A stretch of DNA of 64,000 bases from Paenibacillus popilliae ATCC 14706 (GCF_000315235.1 NZ_BALG01000186.1:20731-84730), one strand, 5' to 3'; counted from the stretch's first letter, positions 52,823 to 62,803 are shown. Numbers and translations: made by a program. Notes: a model not told the origin generated them from the letters alone.

Positions 52823-52995
52823 GGCCTGATCTCCCTTCTATAATTACAGTATAAAATGATTGACAGGTCCATGTCTGCGGTAATTCATGGAGCGTGATTT
52901 GCGTTCCAGCTTCAATTCATGATCTTCATGTATGCCGGCTGGTTATTTCGCACAAATTAATATTCATGAGGAAGCTTGGTTGCGGAGGAAGTCAC

Positions 52996-54108
52996 ATGGC
53001 CAAAAAAGTTCTGTTACTTCCCTTTTTGCAAATCAAAATGGGACATCATCAAGCGGCCGATGCGCTGGTGGCGCATTTGATGTTAATCGATCAATCCATC
53101 GAATGCGATATCGTTGATCTGTTAGACTATAGCTACGGTAGCCGGGTGGGAGGCTTGGTGTCCTCAACCTATTTGAAATGGATTCATTTCCTGCCGCTTA
53201 CATACAGCTGGATGTACCGGAAAAGCTGCGGCGGACAGCTCCCCCAAAAGAGGCGGTACCGTCTCTATGAGATGATCTTTATGAGAGCTATGCAAAGATT
53301 GATACAAGAGAAGCAGCCGGATTGCATCCTGTGCACTCATGCTCTGCCGTCGTACTTGCTTGATCGATTGAAATGCAAAGGGCTGCTTTCCATTCCGGTA
53401 GTCAATGTGTATACGGATTTTTTTATCAATGATGTATGGGGGAGGGACGGAATCGATTTTCATTTCGTTCCAGATACGCATATCAAGGAGTGGTTGACCA
53501 GCCGATCCGTTCAGAACGAGCATATCTTCGTCACCGGCATACCGGTGCATCCCCAATTCACCGCAACGCGTCCGGAACGAAAGCAGTCGAAGTCCGAATA
53601 TACGGTATTAATAACTGGGGGAAACCTCGGCGCTGGGGTTATGAAATCGATGTGCCGCACGATCGGGAAGGTGAAGGGAGTGCGTTATATTGTGTTATGC
53701 GGGAAGAACAGAGCTCTATTTCGCCATTTGAAAAAGAAAAACTGCCCCCGCATCGTTCCGATGCCCTATATTGAATCGAGAGACGAAATGAATGATTTAT
53801 ACAATCAAGCTGACGCGGTACTAGCCAAGCCGGGTGGAGTAACGGTTAGCGAATGTTTGTATAAAAAAGTGCCGATCCTCGTCTACCATGCATTGCCCGG
53901 GCAGGAAGAAATCAATTTGCTGCACCTGCTGCACCAACAATTGATCGTTTATGTAAAGGATTGGGCCAAAGAGACGATGGACAAGCAAATCATGCTCCTG
54001 TGGAACGATACGGTGATGGATCGTATGACGGTGCAAATGAATGAATACGGCCGGAAAATATCGGATCTGAGATCAACGCTTTGTCATATTCTCAAGCTGC
54101 AGCAGTAG
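52996..54108 (+). CDS. MGDG synthase-like glycosyltransferase (YkoN/UgtP type)
   Basis: The product is 370 residues, GT28/MGDG synthase fold. It begins KKVLLLPFLQIKMGHHQAAD, with the GxGHxxAA acceptor-loop motif here MGHHQAA, then VVNVYTDFFINDVWG and the donor-site region LITGGNLGAGVMKSM and AKPGGVTVSECLYKKVPILV. The latter two are the signature of MurG-like enzymes. Start ATG 52996 follows GCGGAGG. It probably adds a sugar to diacylglycerol or another lipid at the membrane. The donor sugar is not evident. Confidence 0.87.
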   Translation: MAKKVLLLPFLQIKMGHHQAADALVAHLMLIDQSIECDIVDLLDYSYGSRVGGLVSSTYLKWIHFLPLTYSWMYRKSCGGQLPQKRRYRLYEMIFMRAMQRLIQEKQPDCILCTHALPSYLLDRLKCKGLLSIPVVNVYTDFFINDVWGRDGIDFHFVPDTHIKEWLTSRSVQNEHIFVTGIPVHPQFTATRPERKQSKSEYTVLITGGNLGAGVMKSMCRTIGKVKGVRYIVLCGKNRALFRHLKKKNCPRIVPMPYIESRDEMNDLYNQADAVLAKPGGVTVSECLYKKVPILVYHALPGQEEINLLHLLHQQLIVYVKDWAKETMDKQIMLLWNDTVMDRMTVQMNEYGRKISDLRSTLCHILKLQQ

Positions 54109-54208
54109 AAGGCCGGGGTAGCATCCTAAGTTCCTTTATAACTTCTTCACAACTTGCAAATACGTTCTTCATATCTCTCCATTATATTATAACTATAAGG
54201 AGGAGATA

Positions 54209-54478
54209 ATGATGAAAAAATTATGGCTTGGCATAACCGCCTTGGTCTTGATCATGGGGATTGGCGCAGCTGGCGCATATGCTGCATCAGCCGATAATCT
54301 TAGCGATGGCGACCGGAGCTTCTTTGAACAGATGCTGCCGTTCGCGAAGCAAATGCATCCCGATCTCTCGGATCAACAAATAGAGCAGATGTACAACAGC
54401 TGCCATAATGGCAATAGCACGGGACGGGGAATGATGAACAATTCGCAATGGCGCGGCAGTATGATGAATTTCAATTAA
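54209..54478 (+). CDS. Small secreted Met/Asn-rich protein upstream of a two-component system
   Basis: An 89-residue protein with a signal peptide (hydrophobic ~7-22, AYAAS cleavage). The mature part is acidic-helical (LSDGDRSFFEQMLPFAKQMH, DLSDQQIEQMYNSC) with a Met/Asn-rich tail GRGMMNNSQWRGSMMNFN. The lone Cys-His pair and Met clusters could bind copper or another soft metal. It is 50-70 bases before the response regulator gene, with a terminator between, and may be an accessory or target of that system. No family is recognised. Confidence 0.65.
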   Translation: MMKKLWLGITALVLIMGIGAAGAYAASADNLSDGDRSFFEQMLPFAKQMHPDLSDQQIEQMYNSCHNGNSTGRGMMNNSQWRGSMMNFN

Positions 54479-54489
54479 TATTGTGCTAA

Positions 54490-54524
54490 GATAGGCCTCG
54501 CGAATATCGCTAGGCCTATCTTTG
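54490..54524 (+). terminator. Terminator between the small secreted protein and the regulator
   Basis: GATAGGCCT pairs with AGGCCTATC and is followed by TTTGTATAT. Confidence 0.75.
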
Positions 54525-54547
54525 TATATATGGTGAGGTTGATACGT

Positions 54548-55255
54548 TTGGACCGTGCAAAAATTTTGCTTGTCGATGATGAGCCTGATATCCTTCAGGT
54601 AATGAAAGCCTATTTGGAGAAAAATGACTATCTGGTGTATGAGGCGGATACAGGGAAGGGGGCGCTGAGTCTGTGGGAGCATCTGCAGCCGAACCTGATC
54701 CTATTGGACTTGATGCTGCCTGACATGTCCGGGGAAGAAGTCTGCAGAACTATCCGTAAGACATCCAACGTTCCCATCCTGATGCTGACCGCCAAAAGCA
54801 GTGAGGATGATATGGTGAATGGAATTCTGATCGGTGCCGACGATTATATTACGAAGCCGTTCAGCCCCAGAGAGCTGGTCGTACGAGTGATGAGTTTGCT
54901 ACGCAGAGCGCAGCTTCCCGTCGCGTCGCAACAAGCAACGTCTCTGTCCTTCGGCAACAACCATCTGTCCATTGATCCCCAACAGCATGAAGTGAAAGTC
55001 AGGGGGGAGCTTGTCTCACTCACACCCATTGAATTCAAATTGCTCGAGCTTCTGGCGAAGCATCCCAAGCGAGCATTCAGCCGCCTGGAACTCGTGAACC
55101 TTATCCAAGGGGACGCGTTTGAGGGATTTGAGCGCACGATCGATGTTCATATTAAAAATATAAGGCAAAAAATAGGGGACAAATCGAGAAAACCGATATT
55201 TATTGCGACGGTGTTTGGGGTCGGTTATAAATTTCAGGTGAATCCGGATGAATAA
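54548..55255 (+). CDS. OmpR-family response regulator
   Basis: The product is ~235 residues. The receiver domain (ILLVDDEPDILQVMKAYLE, phospho-acceptor Asp in LILLDLMLPD, Lys in ITKPFSPRELV) is followed by a winged-helix DNA-binding domain (LTPIEFKLLELLAKHPKRAF, TIDVHIKNIRQKIG). Either TTG 54548 or ATG 54530 could start it; GGTGAGG lies eight bases before the TTG. It overlaps the kinase gene by eight bases, so the two are coupled. Similarity to YkoG is plausible given the neighbouring yko-type genes. Confidence 0.9.
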   Translation: MDRAKILLVDDEPDILQVMKAYLEKNDYLVYEADTGKGALSLWEHLQPNLILLDLMLPDMSGEEVCRTIRKTSNVPILMLTAKSSEDDMVNGILIGADDYITKPFSPRELVVRVMSLLRRAQLPVASQQATSLSFGNNHLSIDPQQHEVKVRGELVSLTPIEFKLLELLAKHPKRAFSRLELVNLIQGDAFEGFERTIDVHIKNIRQKIGDKSRKPIFIATVFGVGYKFQVNPDE

Positions 55256-56615
55256 GGGCGGACTTCGAAAAAAGCTGTTGTTGTCGCATATCGGGGTAGC
55301 GCTGACATCGCTGCTGACCATTACGCTGCTCGTCTATTTGGTCATGACTTTTGCCTTCGGCCAGTATATGAAGAATCAGCGGCAAGCAGAAGCCGATACG
55401 TTGCGTAAAGACCTGGAGGCCTCCTATAACGCGGAAGCAAGCGGGTGGACGATGGGCTCGCTCATGCAGATTTCCCATCAAGCGATGCTGCGTAATTATA
55501 CCGTCAAAATCTACGATGCCAGAAATCAATTGATCTGGGACACGAGCAACATGGGAATGATGATGCATCCTTCTCCAGGAAGTACGAACACAGGATACGG
55601 CAACGAGAGCGACACTATTTTTTCCCTAAGCATGATGAAAAACGGCCAAAAAATCGGCAGACTTGAAATTCAAGGAATCGAGAGCGCCTTTGCCTCACAA
55701 AATCAAGAGTTCCTGCGGTTGTTCGACTCCTTATTATGGGGTGCTCTCCTTGTCGTGATCGTTGGCGTCTCCCTCTTTAGCGTCTTTATGGCGAACAGTT
55801 TAAGCCGCCCTCTTATCCGAATAAAACAGATTGCCACCCGAATGAGAACAGGAGACTTGTCTTCGCGGGTCACCCTGGCTAACCCGAAAACAGAAATCGA
55901 CGAGGTGGGCTTGGCGTTAAATCACCTGGCAGATGCCCTGGAGCAGCAGGATAAGCTGCGTAAAAATTTGACTGCCGATATCGCGCATGAATTACGCACT
56001 CCATTAGCCACGATTCAAAGCCATATCGAAGCTTTTCAGGATGGGGTGTGGCAAGCCACGCCTGACAAGCTGGAGGTGTGCCATGAGCAAGTCATCCGCT
56101 TGGTGAAGCTCATCCATGATCTTGAAAAACTAACGGCGGTTGAGAATCCGATGCTGCAACTGCAAAAAACGCAAGTGTGCCTGAATGAAGTTATCCGGGA
56201 TTCCGTAACAACGATAACCGGCCAGTTTGACCGTACAAACGTTTCCATTGAGATCCAGCAACAACAGGATGTATTTTTGAGCGGCGATTATGTAAGACTT
56301 GTGCAAGTTTTTGTAAATTTATTAAATAACGCTTATAAATATACAAATGAGGGGGGGATCTGTGTCGTTATTTCCGAAGAGCCGTCTTATGCAAAGGTCA
56401 CCATTACGGATACAGGAACAGGCATCGATCAGGAGGAGCTGCCGTTTATATTTGAACGATTTTATCGGGGCGAGAAATCCCGCAATCGCAAAACCGGCGG
56501 AGCCGGGATCGGGCTGGCCATCGTAAAAGCGATCGTGGAAGCGCATGGAGGGAGTATTGCAGTAAAAAGTGAGGTTGGCCAAGGCAGCCAGTTCTCCGTT
56601 CGTCTTCCAATATAG
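55248..56615 (+). CDS. Sensor histidine kinase
   Basis: The product is 455 residues. Two membrane helices (residues ~12-36 and ~165-188) flank an extracytoplasmic sensor of ~130 residues that includes the Met-rich stretch SNMGMMMHPSPGS. HAMP, then HisKA with DIAHELRTPLATIQSH and HATPase_c with NLLNNAYKY, DTGTGID and GGAGIGLAIV follow. The ligand is unknown; the Met clusters in both the sensor and the adjacent secreted protein are suggestive of copper or silver but not proof. Confidence 0.92.
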   Translation: MNKGGLRKKLLLSHIGVALTSLLTITLLVYLVMTFAFGQYMKNQRQAEADTLRKDLEASYNAEASGWTMGSLMQISHQAMLRNYTVKIYDARNQLIWDTSNMGMMMHPSPGSTNTGYGNESDTIFSLSMMKNGQKIGRLEIQGIESAFASQNQEFLRLFDSLLWGALLVVIVGVSLFSVFMANSLSRPLIRIKQIATRMRTGDLSSRVTLANPKTEIDEVGLALNHLADALEQQDKLRKNLTADIAHELRTPLATIQSHIEAFQDGVWQATPDKLEVCHEQVIRLVKLIHDLEKLTAVENPMLQLQKTQVCLNEVIRDSVTTITGQFDRTNVSIEIQQQQDVFLSGDYVRLVQVFVNLLNNAYKYTNEGGICVVISEEPSYAKVTITDTGTGIDQEELPFIFERFYRGEKSRNRKTGGAGIGLAIVKAIVEAHGGSIAVKSEVGQGSQFSVRLPI

Positions 56616-56716
56616 AAAAAGAGCATTCCAGCGCTCAGCTTACCGATACTTTCCACCCATGAATTTGATTCACCAAGGTAAAATAAGATTAGATTGTCGA
56701 TAAAGGGGAACAGTTC

Positions 56717-57310
56717 ATGTGGTTCAAATCCTTTGCACTTTCCGTCTGGAATGTCATTGATCCCGTGTATTATGCATGTACCCGATTGAAATGTATCAAC
56801 CATAAAGACAGCAGCGCATTCCGAGTCAGACTTACTACGTACAGAGGCGGAAGCATACGCTTATCCGACGGAACTGTGATCAAAAGAGGCGACATTTTGC
56901 TAAAAATTCATTTACATAATGTCATTCTTTTGAGAAGTATGATTTCCATAAAAAGTGAAATTACAAAGGGAAAGTTCCTCTACCGCCTTATTGAAAAATC
57001 GTTGCCTGATCTTGCCGAATATGTGCGAAATCATCCGAAGTACGATGATATTAAAGGAATTATCGGGATAACGATGTTAAATCGGGGAGGCGGCGGATTA
57101 GGGTTTGAAACGGTACAGATACGCAGCATGATGTACAAATGGATAAAGTTTGTGTCCATGATGCCGCTCTATTTTTTCTCGGCAAATAATCCCCTAAAGA
57201 ACTTAAAAAAACAAACCCCTGCCTATTTGTTCATGTCCAAAAATGTAATCATGAATAAATATGGAACAAAATCACTGCCGAACTTCCATTCTGAAAAAAA
57301 AATACGCTGA
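56717..57310 (+). CDS. YkoP-like protein
   Basis: The product is 197 residues. It begins WNVIDPVYYACTRLKCI and has VRLTTYRGGSIRLSDGTVI, KIHLHNVILL and GIIGITMLNRGGGGLGFET. This fits the YkoP family seen beside YkoN glycosyltransferases and YkoQ phosphoesterases in Bacillus. It is soluble or peripherally associated; the function is unknown. Here it follows the two-component genes rather than the glycosyltransferase. Confidence 0.7.
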   Translation: MWFKSFALSVWNVIDPVYYACTRLKCINHKDSSAFRVRLTTYRGGSIRLSDGTVIKRGDILLKIHLHNVILLRSMISIKSEITKGKFLYRLIEKSLPDLAEYVRNHPKYDDIKGIIGITMLNRGGGGLGFETVQIRSMMYKWIKFVSMMPLYFFSANNPLKNLKKQTPAYLFMSKNVIMNKYGTKSLPNFHSEKKIR

Positions 57311-57367
57311 CACCTATATGGGTGCCAGAGTATTTTCATTTTGCCACCAAGCCATTAGGCAGCAGGG

Positions 57368-57685
57368 CTATGATTTTATTACTTGAATACCTTTGATAAT
57401 ATTCCAAATAAAGAAGTATATACTAACGATACCACAAAGAGCGAAAAGGATCATTGAACCAATCCCCAATGTTACTTCTGGCTCCTGTACGCCAACGCTA
57501 ATAACTCCTAATGCGGCAAACCCAAAAATGGCTGTAATCGTAGGAAGAATATGCGTCCATAAAGCCCGTTTGGCATGGGTCTTTGTGTCAGGAGCGCCAA
57601 CAATCCAGACGATAATCGGAAATAAAATCGGCGCGAAGAGGACACTCCAATAACACAGAGCAGATGCTAATTTGTTTCCGTTCAT
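57368..57685 (-). CDS. DUF4870 / Tic20-like small membrane protein
   Basis: A 105-residue, three-helix protein (KLASALCYWSVLFAPILFPI, LGIGSMILFALCGIVSIYFF, terminal IIKGIQVIK). The helix arrangement and the HAKRAL segment after helix 1 match DUF4870 (Tic20-like) proteins. ATG 57685 follows TTGAGGTG. Function is unknown. Confidence 0.8.
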   Translation of the reverse strand: MNGNKLASALCYWSVLFAPILFPIIVWIVGAPDTKTHAKRALWTHILPTITAIFGFAALGVISVGVQEPEVTLGIGSMILFALCGIVSIYFFIWNIIKGIQVIKS

Positions 57686-57873
57686 TTCTATCACCTCAAG
57701 AAATCGTAGTTATTGTTCCATGGCATAAATATATTACAGCAGACCTCTGCATATTCATCGATCCAGCTTTCAAAAAGCTTATGAAATTGTAAGGAACTTC
57801 ACATGACTACCTTTTAGGCCCGATAACGTTTATAATAAATCAAGCACAAAGTATATGAGAAAAGGTGTAATGG

Positions 57874-59430
57874 ATGAGCATATTAAACGTAGAACGACTA
57901 AGCCACGGCTTTGGAGACCGTGCGATCTTCAAGGATGTATCTTTCCGCCTGCTCAAAGGGGAGCACATTGGACTTATCGGCGCCAACGGAGAAGGCAAGT
58001 CCACATTTATGAATATCATTACCGGCAAGCTTCAGCCAGATGAAGGCAAGGTTGAATGGTCCAAGCGTGTACGTGTCGGCTATCTTGATCAGCATGCCGT
58101 ACTTCGCAAGGGCGTAATGATCCGTGATGTTTTGAGAGGAGCCTTCCAATATTTATTTGACCTGGAACAAGAAATGAACGACATGTACGGCAAGATGGGG
58201 GACGTAACTTCGGAAGAGCTGGAGAAGCTCCTCAAGGAAGTCGGTACGATTCAAGACACGTTAACCAATCAAGATTTCTATATGATTGATGCCAAGGTCG
58301 AAGAGACGGCACGCGGACTCGGACTGAATGATATCGGTCTGGATAAGGATGTCAACGATTTGAGCGGCGGTCAGCGCACGAAGGTGTTGCTGGCGAAGCT
58401 CTTGCTTGAGAAGCCGGACATCCTGCTATTGGACGAGCCGACGAACTATCTGGATGAACAGCATATCGAATGGTTGAAGCGATACCTGCAAGCCTATGAG
58501 AATGCTTTTATTCTCATATCGCATGATATTCCGTTCCTCAACAGCGTAATTAACCTGATCTACCATATGGAGAACCAAGAGCTGACCCGTTATGTCGGTG
58601 ACTATGACAAGTTCCAGCAAGTCTATGAAATGAAGAAGCAGCAGCTGGAAGCTGCTTATAAGCGTCAGCAGCAGGAGATTGCCGACCTAAAGGACTTCGT
58701 CGCACGCAACAAGGCAAGCGTAGCTACGCGCAATATGGCAATGTCGAGGCAGAAGAAGCTGGATAAAATGGAGATTATTGAGCTGGCGAAGGAAAAGCCG
58801 AAGCCGCAGTTCAACTTCAAAGATTCCCGGGCTTCCAGCAAGCTGGTGTTTGAGACCCAAGATTTCGTCATCGGTTACGATGAGCCGCTATCCCGTCCGT
58901 TGAACCTCCGTATGGAGCGCGGCCAGAAAATTGCGCTTGTCGGTGCGAACGGTATTGGCAAGACGACGCTGCTGCGCAGTATTCTCGGCGAGATTCCAGC
59001 GAAGTCCGGCTCTGTGGAACGAGGAGACCATCTGGATATCGGCTATTTTGAACAGGAAGCCAAAGAGGCGAACTATAATACGTGCATCGAAGAGATCTGG
59101 AACGAGTTCCCCTCCTTCACTCAATTCGAGGTGCGTGCGGCACTGGCGAAGTGTGGACTGACTACGAAGCATATCGAGAGCAAGATCGCCGTTCTAAGCG
59201 GTGGCGAGAAGGCGAAGGTTCGCCTCTGCAAGCTGGTCAATATAGAGACAAACCTGCTTGTGCTCGATGAGCCGACGAACCATCTGGATGTCGATGCGAA
59301 GGAAGAGCTGAAGCGTGCACTCATGGCATACAAGGGCAGCATCCTGCTTATTTCTCACGAACCTGAATTTTATCGCGAGGTCGTCACGGAGACATGGAAC
59401 TGTGAATCCTGGACGACGAAAGTAATTTAA
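57874..59430 (+). CDS. yfmM: ABC-F family ATPase (YfmM-like)
   Basis: The product is 518 residues, matching the length and wording of Bacillus YfmM as I recall it. Two ABC cassettes have Walker A GANGEGKST and GANGIGKTT, signatures LSGGQRTKV and LSGGEKAKV, Walker B LLLDEPTNYLD and LVLDEPTNHLD. A charged ~80-residue linker lies between them (QQEIADLKDFVARNKASVAT). There are no membrane helices. ABC-F proteins act on the ribosome, either as translation factors or as target-protection resistance factors. The short, housekeeping-type linker favours translation factor. Terminator at 59449. Confidence 0.9.
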   Translation: MSILNVERLSHGFGDRAIFKDVSFRLLKGEHIGLIGANGEGKSTFMNIITGKLQPDEGKVEWSKRVRVGYLDQHAVLRKGVMIRDVLRGAFQYLFDLEQEMNDMYGKMGDVTSEELEKLLKEVGTIQDTLTNQDFYMIDAKVEETARGLGLNDIGLDKDVNDLSGGQRTKVLLAKLLLEKPDILLLDEPTNYLDEQHIEWLKRYLQAYENAFILISHDIPFLNSVINLIYHMENQELTRYVGDYDKFQQVYEMKKQQLEAAYKRQQQEIADLKDFVARNKASVATRNMAMSRQKKLDKMEIIELAKEKPKPQFNFKDSRASSKLVFETQDFVIGYDEPLSRPLNLRMERGQKIALVGANGIGKTTLLRSILGEIPAKSGSVERGDHLDIGYFEQEAKEANYNTCIEEIWNEFPSFTQFEVRAALAKCGLTTKHIESKIAVLSGGEKAKVRLCKLVNIETNLLVLDEPTNHLDVDAKEELKRALMAYKGSILLISHEPEFYREVVTETWNCESWTTKVI

Positions 59431-59448
59431 TAGTGGAGCGTCAAGCCG

Positions 59449-59485
59449 ACTCTATCGCATCCATTGCGATAGAGTTTTGTTTTGT
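59449..59485 (+). terminator. Terminator of the ABC-F gene
   Basis: ACTCTATCGCA pairs with TGCGATAGAGT, followed by TTTGTTTTG. Confidence 0.8.
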
Positions 59486-59688
59486 AACACATTGACGGCT
59501 GGAACGCTCACTGGGGCGGCCCTAATTATAATGATCTAGAGAAAATATACCATAATTACATAGATTCCCCGAATTATTTTTATTGACACTCCTTATTTCC
59601 TAGAATTATACTTTGATGCATATTAGTGCTTTAATTTCTATGAAAAAAATCATATGCACGTTGACATTGCAGAAAGGGAGAAGTGGTC

Positions 59689-60941
59689 ATGCCAAAAGTG
59701 CAGCAGGAGCCAAGCCACGGCAGTTATGTCTGGCGAGGGGGTACGAAAATCGATTTGTCGAAGGAAGACGATCGGTTTACCGTAATCGTTTCAAAACCCG
59801 AAAAGCTGGAGAAAATCGCGGGCTTATCCGGCGTTCATGAAATTGAGCCGCTCGGGCCGAACGTATACAAAGTGAAAACAACTTGCACAGAATGTGACCA
59901 CGCCATGGCGATGATTCGCTCTGAAAACGTTAACGTGGTCGCACATCACGCTTATTCCCCGCAAGGGATGGAAGGTACGATTTATTACCTAACCGGTGAA
60001 ATTGCTATTCAATTCAAAGCAGAGGCAACCCCGGGCAGAGTTGAACAGTTACTCGACAAATATAAGGTAAATCTAGTTCTTACTTACGGCGAGATGCCGT
60101 TCACATGTCTGGTCGCAGTTACGGCTGACAGCAACGAGAATCCGATTAAAATTGCAAACAGATTGGCTGAGGAACAAGAGGTCACTTATGCGGAACCAAA
60201 TATGATTAACAGATTTCAATTGATGTATATGCCAACCGACGAATGGTTTCCCCGGCAATGGCATCTTCACGCGACGGCGGACAAGCCTTTCCTGGTGAAA
60301 ACGGCAAGCGTTTTTGCCCCTGAAGCCTGGGATGTCACCAAAGGAGATCGGCGTATTGTCGTCGCGGTAATTGATGACGGATTCGACCTTACTCACCCCG
60401 ATTTTCAAGGTCCCGGGAAAATTGTCAGCCCGAAGGACTACGTGGATGGTGATCTTGAGCCGCTTCCACCAGTCAGAACCGGCATGCAGAGTACAGCAAT
60501 TGGGGGCAAGAAATAAGCGTTTGCGCGCCGAGTAATAACTTTAATCCAATGGATCCCAAAAAATTTGCGCCAGGCCTGGGCATTTGGACGACGGATAACG
60601 AATCCGGAGGCTTTACACTAGGGAGCCGCTATACAGGCGACTTCGGAGGCACGTCCAGCGCCACGCCGCTTGTTGCCGGTGTCGCAGCTTTGATGCTAAG
60701 CGCGAACCCTGATTTACGTGCCGCTGAGGTCAAGACAATCTTACAGCTAACTGCCGATAAAATACAGGACACGCTGCCTGATCATAACGGCAACAACCGT
60801 GGGACCTACGATCAGAAGGGGCACTCCGAATGGTTCGGCTATGGAAAAGTCAATGCGGCTAAAGCGGTGAAGGAAGCCAAGAGACGGCCGGGGGGCGTCC
60901 GGAAGCCGCAATCGGTAAAACTTATCGCTACACACAAATAA
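59689..60941 (+). pseudogene. Subtilisin-like (S8) peptidase gene lacking its catalytic histidine block
   Basis: The N-terminal ~180 residues form a prodomain-like region. The catalytic Asp region RRIVVAVIDDGFDLTHPDF is present. After VSPKDYVDGDLEPLPPV the sequence breaks, and a second frame resumes at SVCAPSNNFNP and continues to the catalytic Ser motif FGGTSSATPLVAGVAALML and a normal C-terminus ending at 60941. The middle with the His (HGTxxAG) and oxyanion Asn is missing and the frames do not match. No signal peptide is seen, so the parent protease was probably intracellular. The 3' neighbour is an intact nuclease gene 27 bases away. Confidence 0.8.
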
Positions 60942-60967
60942 TGATACAACATGGGAGGCTCTATCTA

Positions 60968-61831
60968 ATGAGAACGACAACAAAAGGGTACAATCCGTTA
61001 TTCCTGGGAACAAATTATGCGATCGATTATCCGACCCTTACGGGAGAAGTAAAAAATCATGCTTTAAACGAAGGTGAAATCTTCGATTTCACTCATTTTT
61101 CCCTTGTCATGAACAAGGAAACCAAATTTGCCGTTTACTCCATAGCCATTATCGACAAATCCAAGTTTAGGAGGATTAAACGCAAAAACAGTTGGCATTA
61201 CGATCCTCGGATTGGCAAGGACAATCAGGTTGGCAACGAATTGTACGCGCAGAATGTCTGGGACAGAGGGCATTTGACCCGCCGTTATGACGTGTGCTGG
61301 GGCGCTCAGGCAAAGCAGGCCAGTCACGATACGTTCTGCTGGGCTAATATTGCTCTACAGCATCACGATTTCAATACAGGCGTGTGGAATGATTTGGAGA
61401 ATTGGTTGCTCGCTTATGTTAAAGATGGTAGAAAAATGATTGTAACTACGGGACCTATCCATAGAGATAGCGACATCGAGTATTGCGGGGTACATCGACC
61501 TTCTGGGTGTAAAATAAAAGTGCCCTACGGCTTCTGGAAAAGCATCACGTTCGTTGACCAGAACCTAAACCTAATGACGCTCGCATTCATCATCCGTCAG
61601 TATAATAAGGCGGGAGGCAATCTCGATAGCCGGCTCAAACCGTTAAAAACGTATCAGGTTCCACTGACCACAGTAACCAAAGAGACAGGAATCGAATTCG
61701 ACAGGAAGCAGTACGACACGAATCCTTTATTCTTCTTTACCAACCCGATCATGACTGCACGGGAGATTCAAATGCCAGAAGCCTATCTTATCGAAGAGAA
61801 GTCGGACATGATTGTAGATCGAAATCTATAG
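60968..61831 (+). CDS. DNA/RNA non-specific endonuclease (beta-beta-alpha metal type)
   Basis: The product is 287 residues. The active-site motif is WDRGHLTRRYD with the general-base His, followed by FCWANIALQHHDFNTGVWND, where the metal-binding Asn lies (NuclA/Serratia nuclease fold). No signal peptide is seen. ATG 60968 follows GGGAGG, and the gene is directly downstream of an S8 peptidase. Cytoplasmic protease-nuclease pairs suggest an effector module in which proteolysis activates or releases the nuclease. Since the protease is broken, the module may be inactive or the nuclease may act alone. Confidence 0.85.
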   Translation: MRTTTKGYNPLFLGTNYAIDYPTLTGEVKNHALNEGEIFDFTHFSLVMNKETKFAVYSIAIIDKSKFRRIKRKNSWHYDPRIGKDNQVGNELYAQNVWDRGHLTRRYDVCWGAQAKQASHDTFCWANIALQHHDFNTGVWNDLENWLLAYVKDGRKMIVTTGPIHRDSDIEYCGVHRPSGCKIKVPYGFWKSITFVDQNLNLMTLAFIIRQYNKAGGNLDSRLKPLKTYQVPLTTVTKETGIEFDRKQYDTNPLFFFTNPIMTAREIQMPEAYLIEEKSDMIVDRNL

Positions 61832-61996
61832 ATGAAGTTAATGAAGCTCAGGGAAGATTCTCAAGATAATAGAAATTGCTGTTCCATTAGGAGAGCGGCA
61901 AACTGTCTTTGTGATTCGTTTGGCAGCTAGAGCGCATGAGGAACACAAATCGATGGATTAGGTTTGTGACTGAAACAGCTGTGACCATTAATAGAT

Positions 61997-62024
61997 ATAA
62001 AAGCCACCTTCAGCAGGTGGCTTT
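61997..62024 (+). terminator. Terminator hairpin
   Basis: AAAAGCCACCT pairs with AGGTGGCTTTT, then TATATC. It lies ~170 bases after the nuclease gene; the 61832-62283 stretch otherwise shows no gene. Confidence 0.7.
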
Positions 62025-62283
62025 TATATCTACTTCCTACTCACAAATTCTCTCCAGCAAGTCCAGGAATCGACTACGGAAAAAGGGCGCTCCTTTACTT
62101 GCCAGCATCATGAAGAAACATACGTAATTGCTCTCGCTTCAAATTAACAATAGGCAAAAACCTTAATTCTATTATAATAATAGACGTATGCACATTAAAA
62201 TAATTGCGAATATTAACTATTGAACAGGATAAGACATAAATCGCATCCGGTTCATTCATTTTCTAAGAAAGGGATGTTGTAAT

Positions 62284-62803
62284 ATGTGTAACAATCATAA
62301 CATGACTACTCGAGCGCTAAGTGTTCCAGCGGCAAAAGCACCATTTGAACGAACTACGATAGAACGGAGAGAATTGCGGCCAGATGATTTGTTGTACATA
62401 TTCCGGACGGCTTAGAATTGGATGTGGCTAGCCCGCTATTGTGTGCAGGTATTACCACGTACTCTCCTCTGAAACACTGGAATGCCGGACCAGGTAAGAA
62501 GGTTGCCATTCTAGGAATGGGAGGCCTTGGCCATCTAGCTGTTCAATTTGCCCATACGATGGGTGCAGAAGTTACTGTCCTGAGTCATAGTATGAACAAA
62601 AAAGAAGAAGCCCTTGCATTTGGCGCAAATCACTATTATGCAACCACTGATCCAGCTACGTTCACTGAGTTGGCTAGTCAATTTGATCTTATTTTAAACA
62701 CAGTGTCTGCGAATATAGACGTTGATGCCTTTCTATCCATTCTTAATGTGGACGGGGCACTTGTAAATCTTGGTCTGCCAAACAAGCCAGATCAATATCA
62801 TGT
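62284..62803 (+). pseudogene. Zinc alcohol dehydrogenase (AdhA/YahK type) remnant
   Basis: A good start (ATG 62284, GAAAGGG upstream) gives the AdhA-type N-terminus ALSVPAAKAPFERTTIERRE. After RPDDLL it jumps out of frame to [20 protein letters not shown], losing the catalytic GxCHSD and GHE zinc ligands. The Rossmann part ([20 protein letters not shown]) continues to [13 protein letters not shown] and is then replaced by an aldo-keto reductase fragment. Confidence 0.8.
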
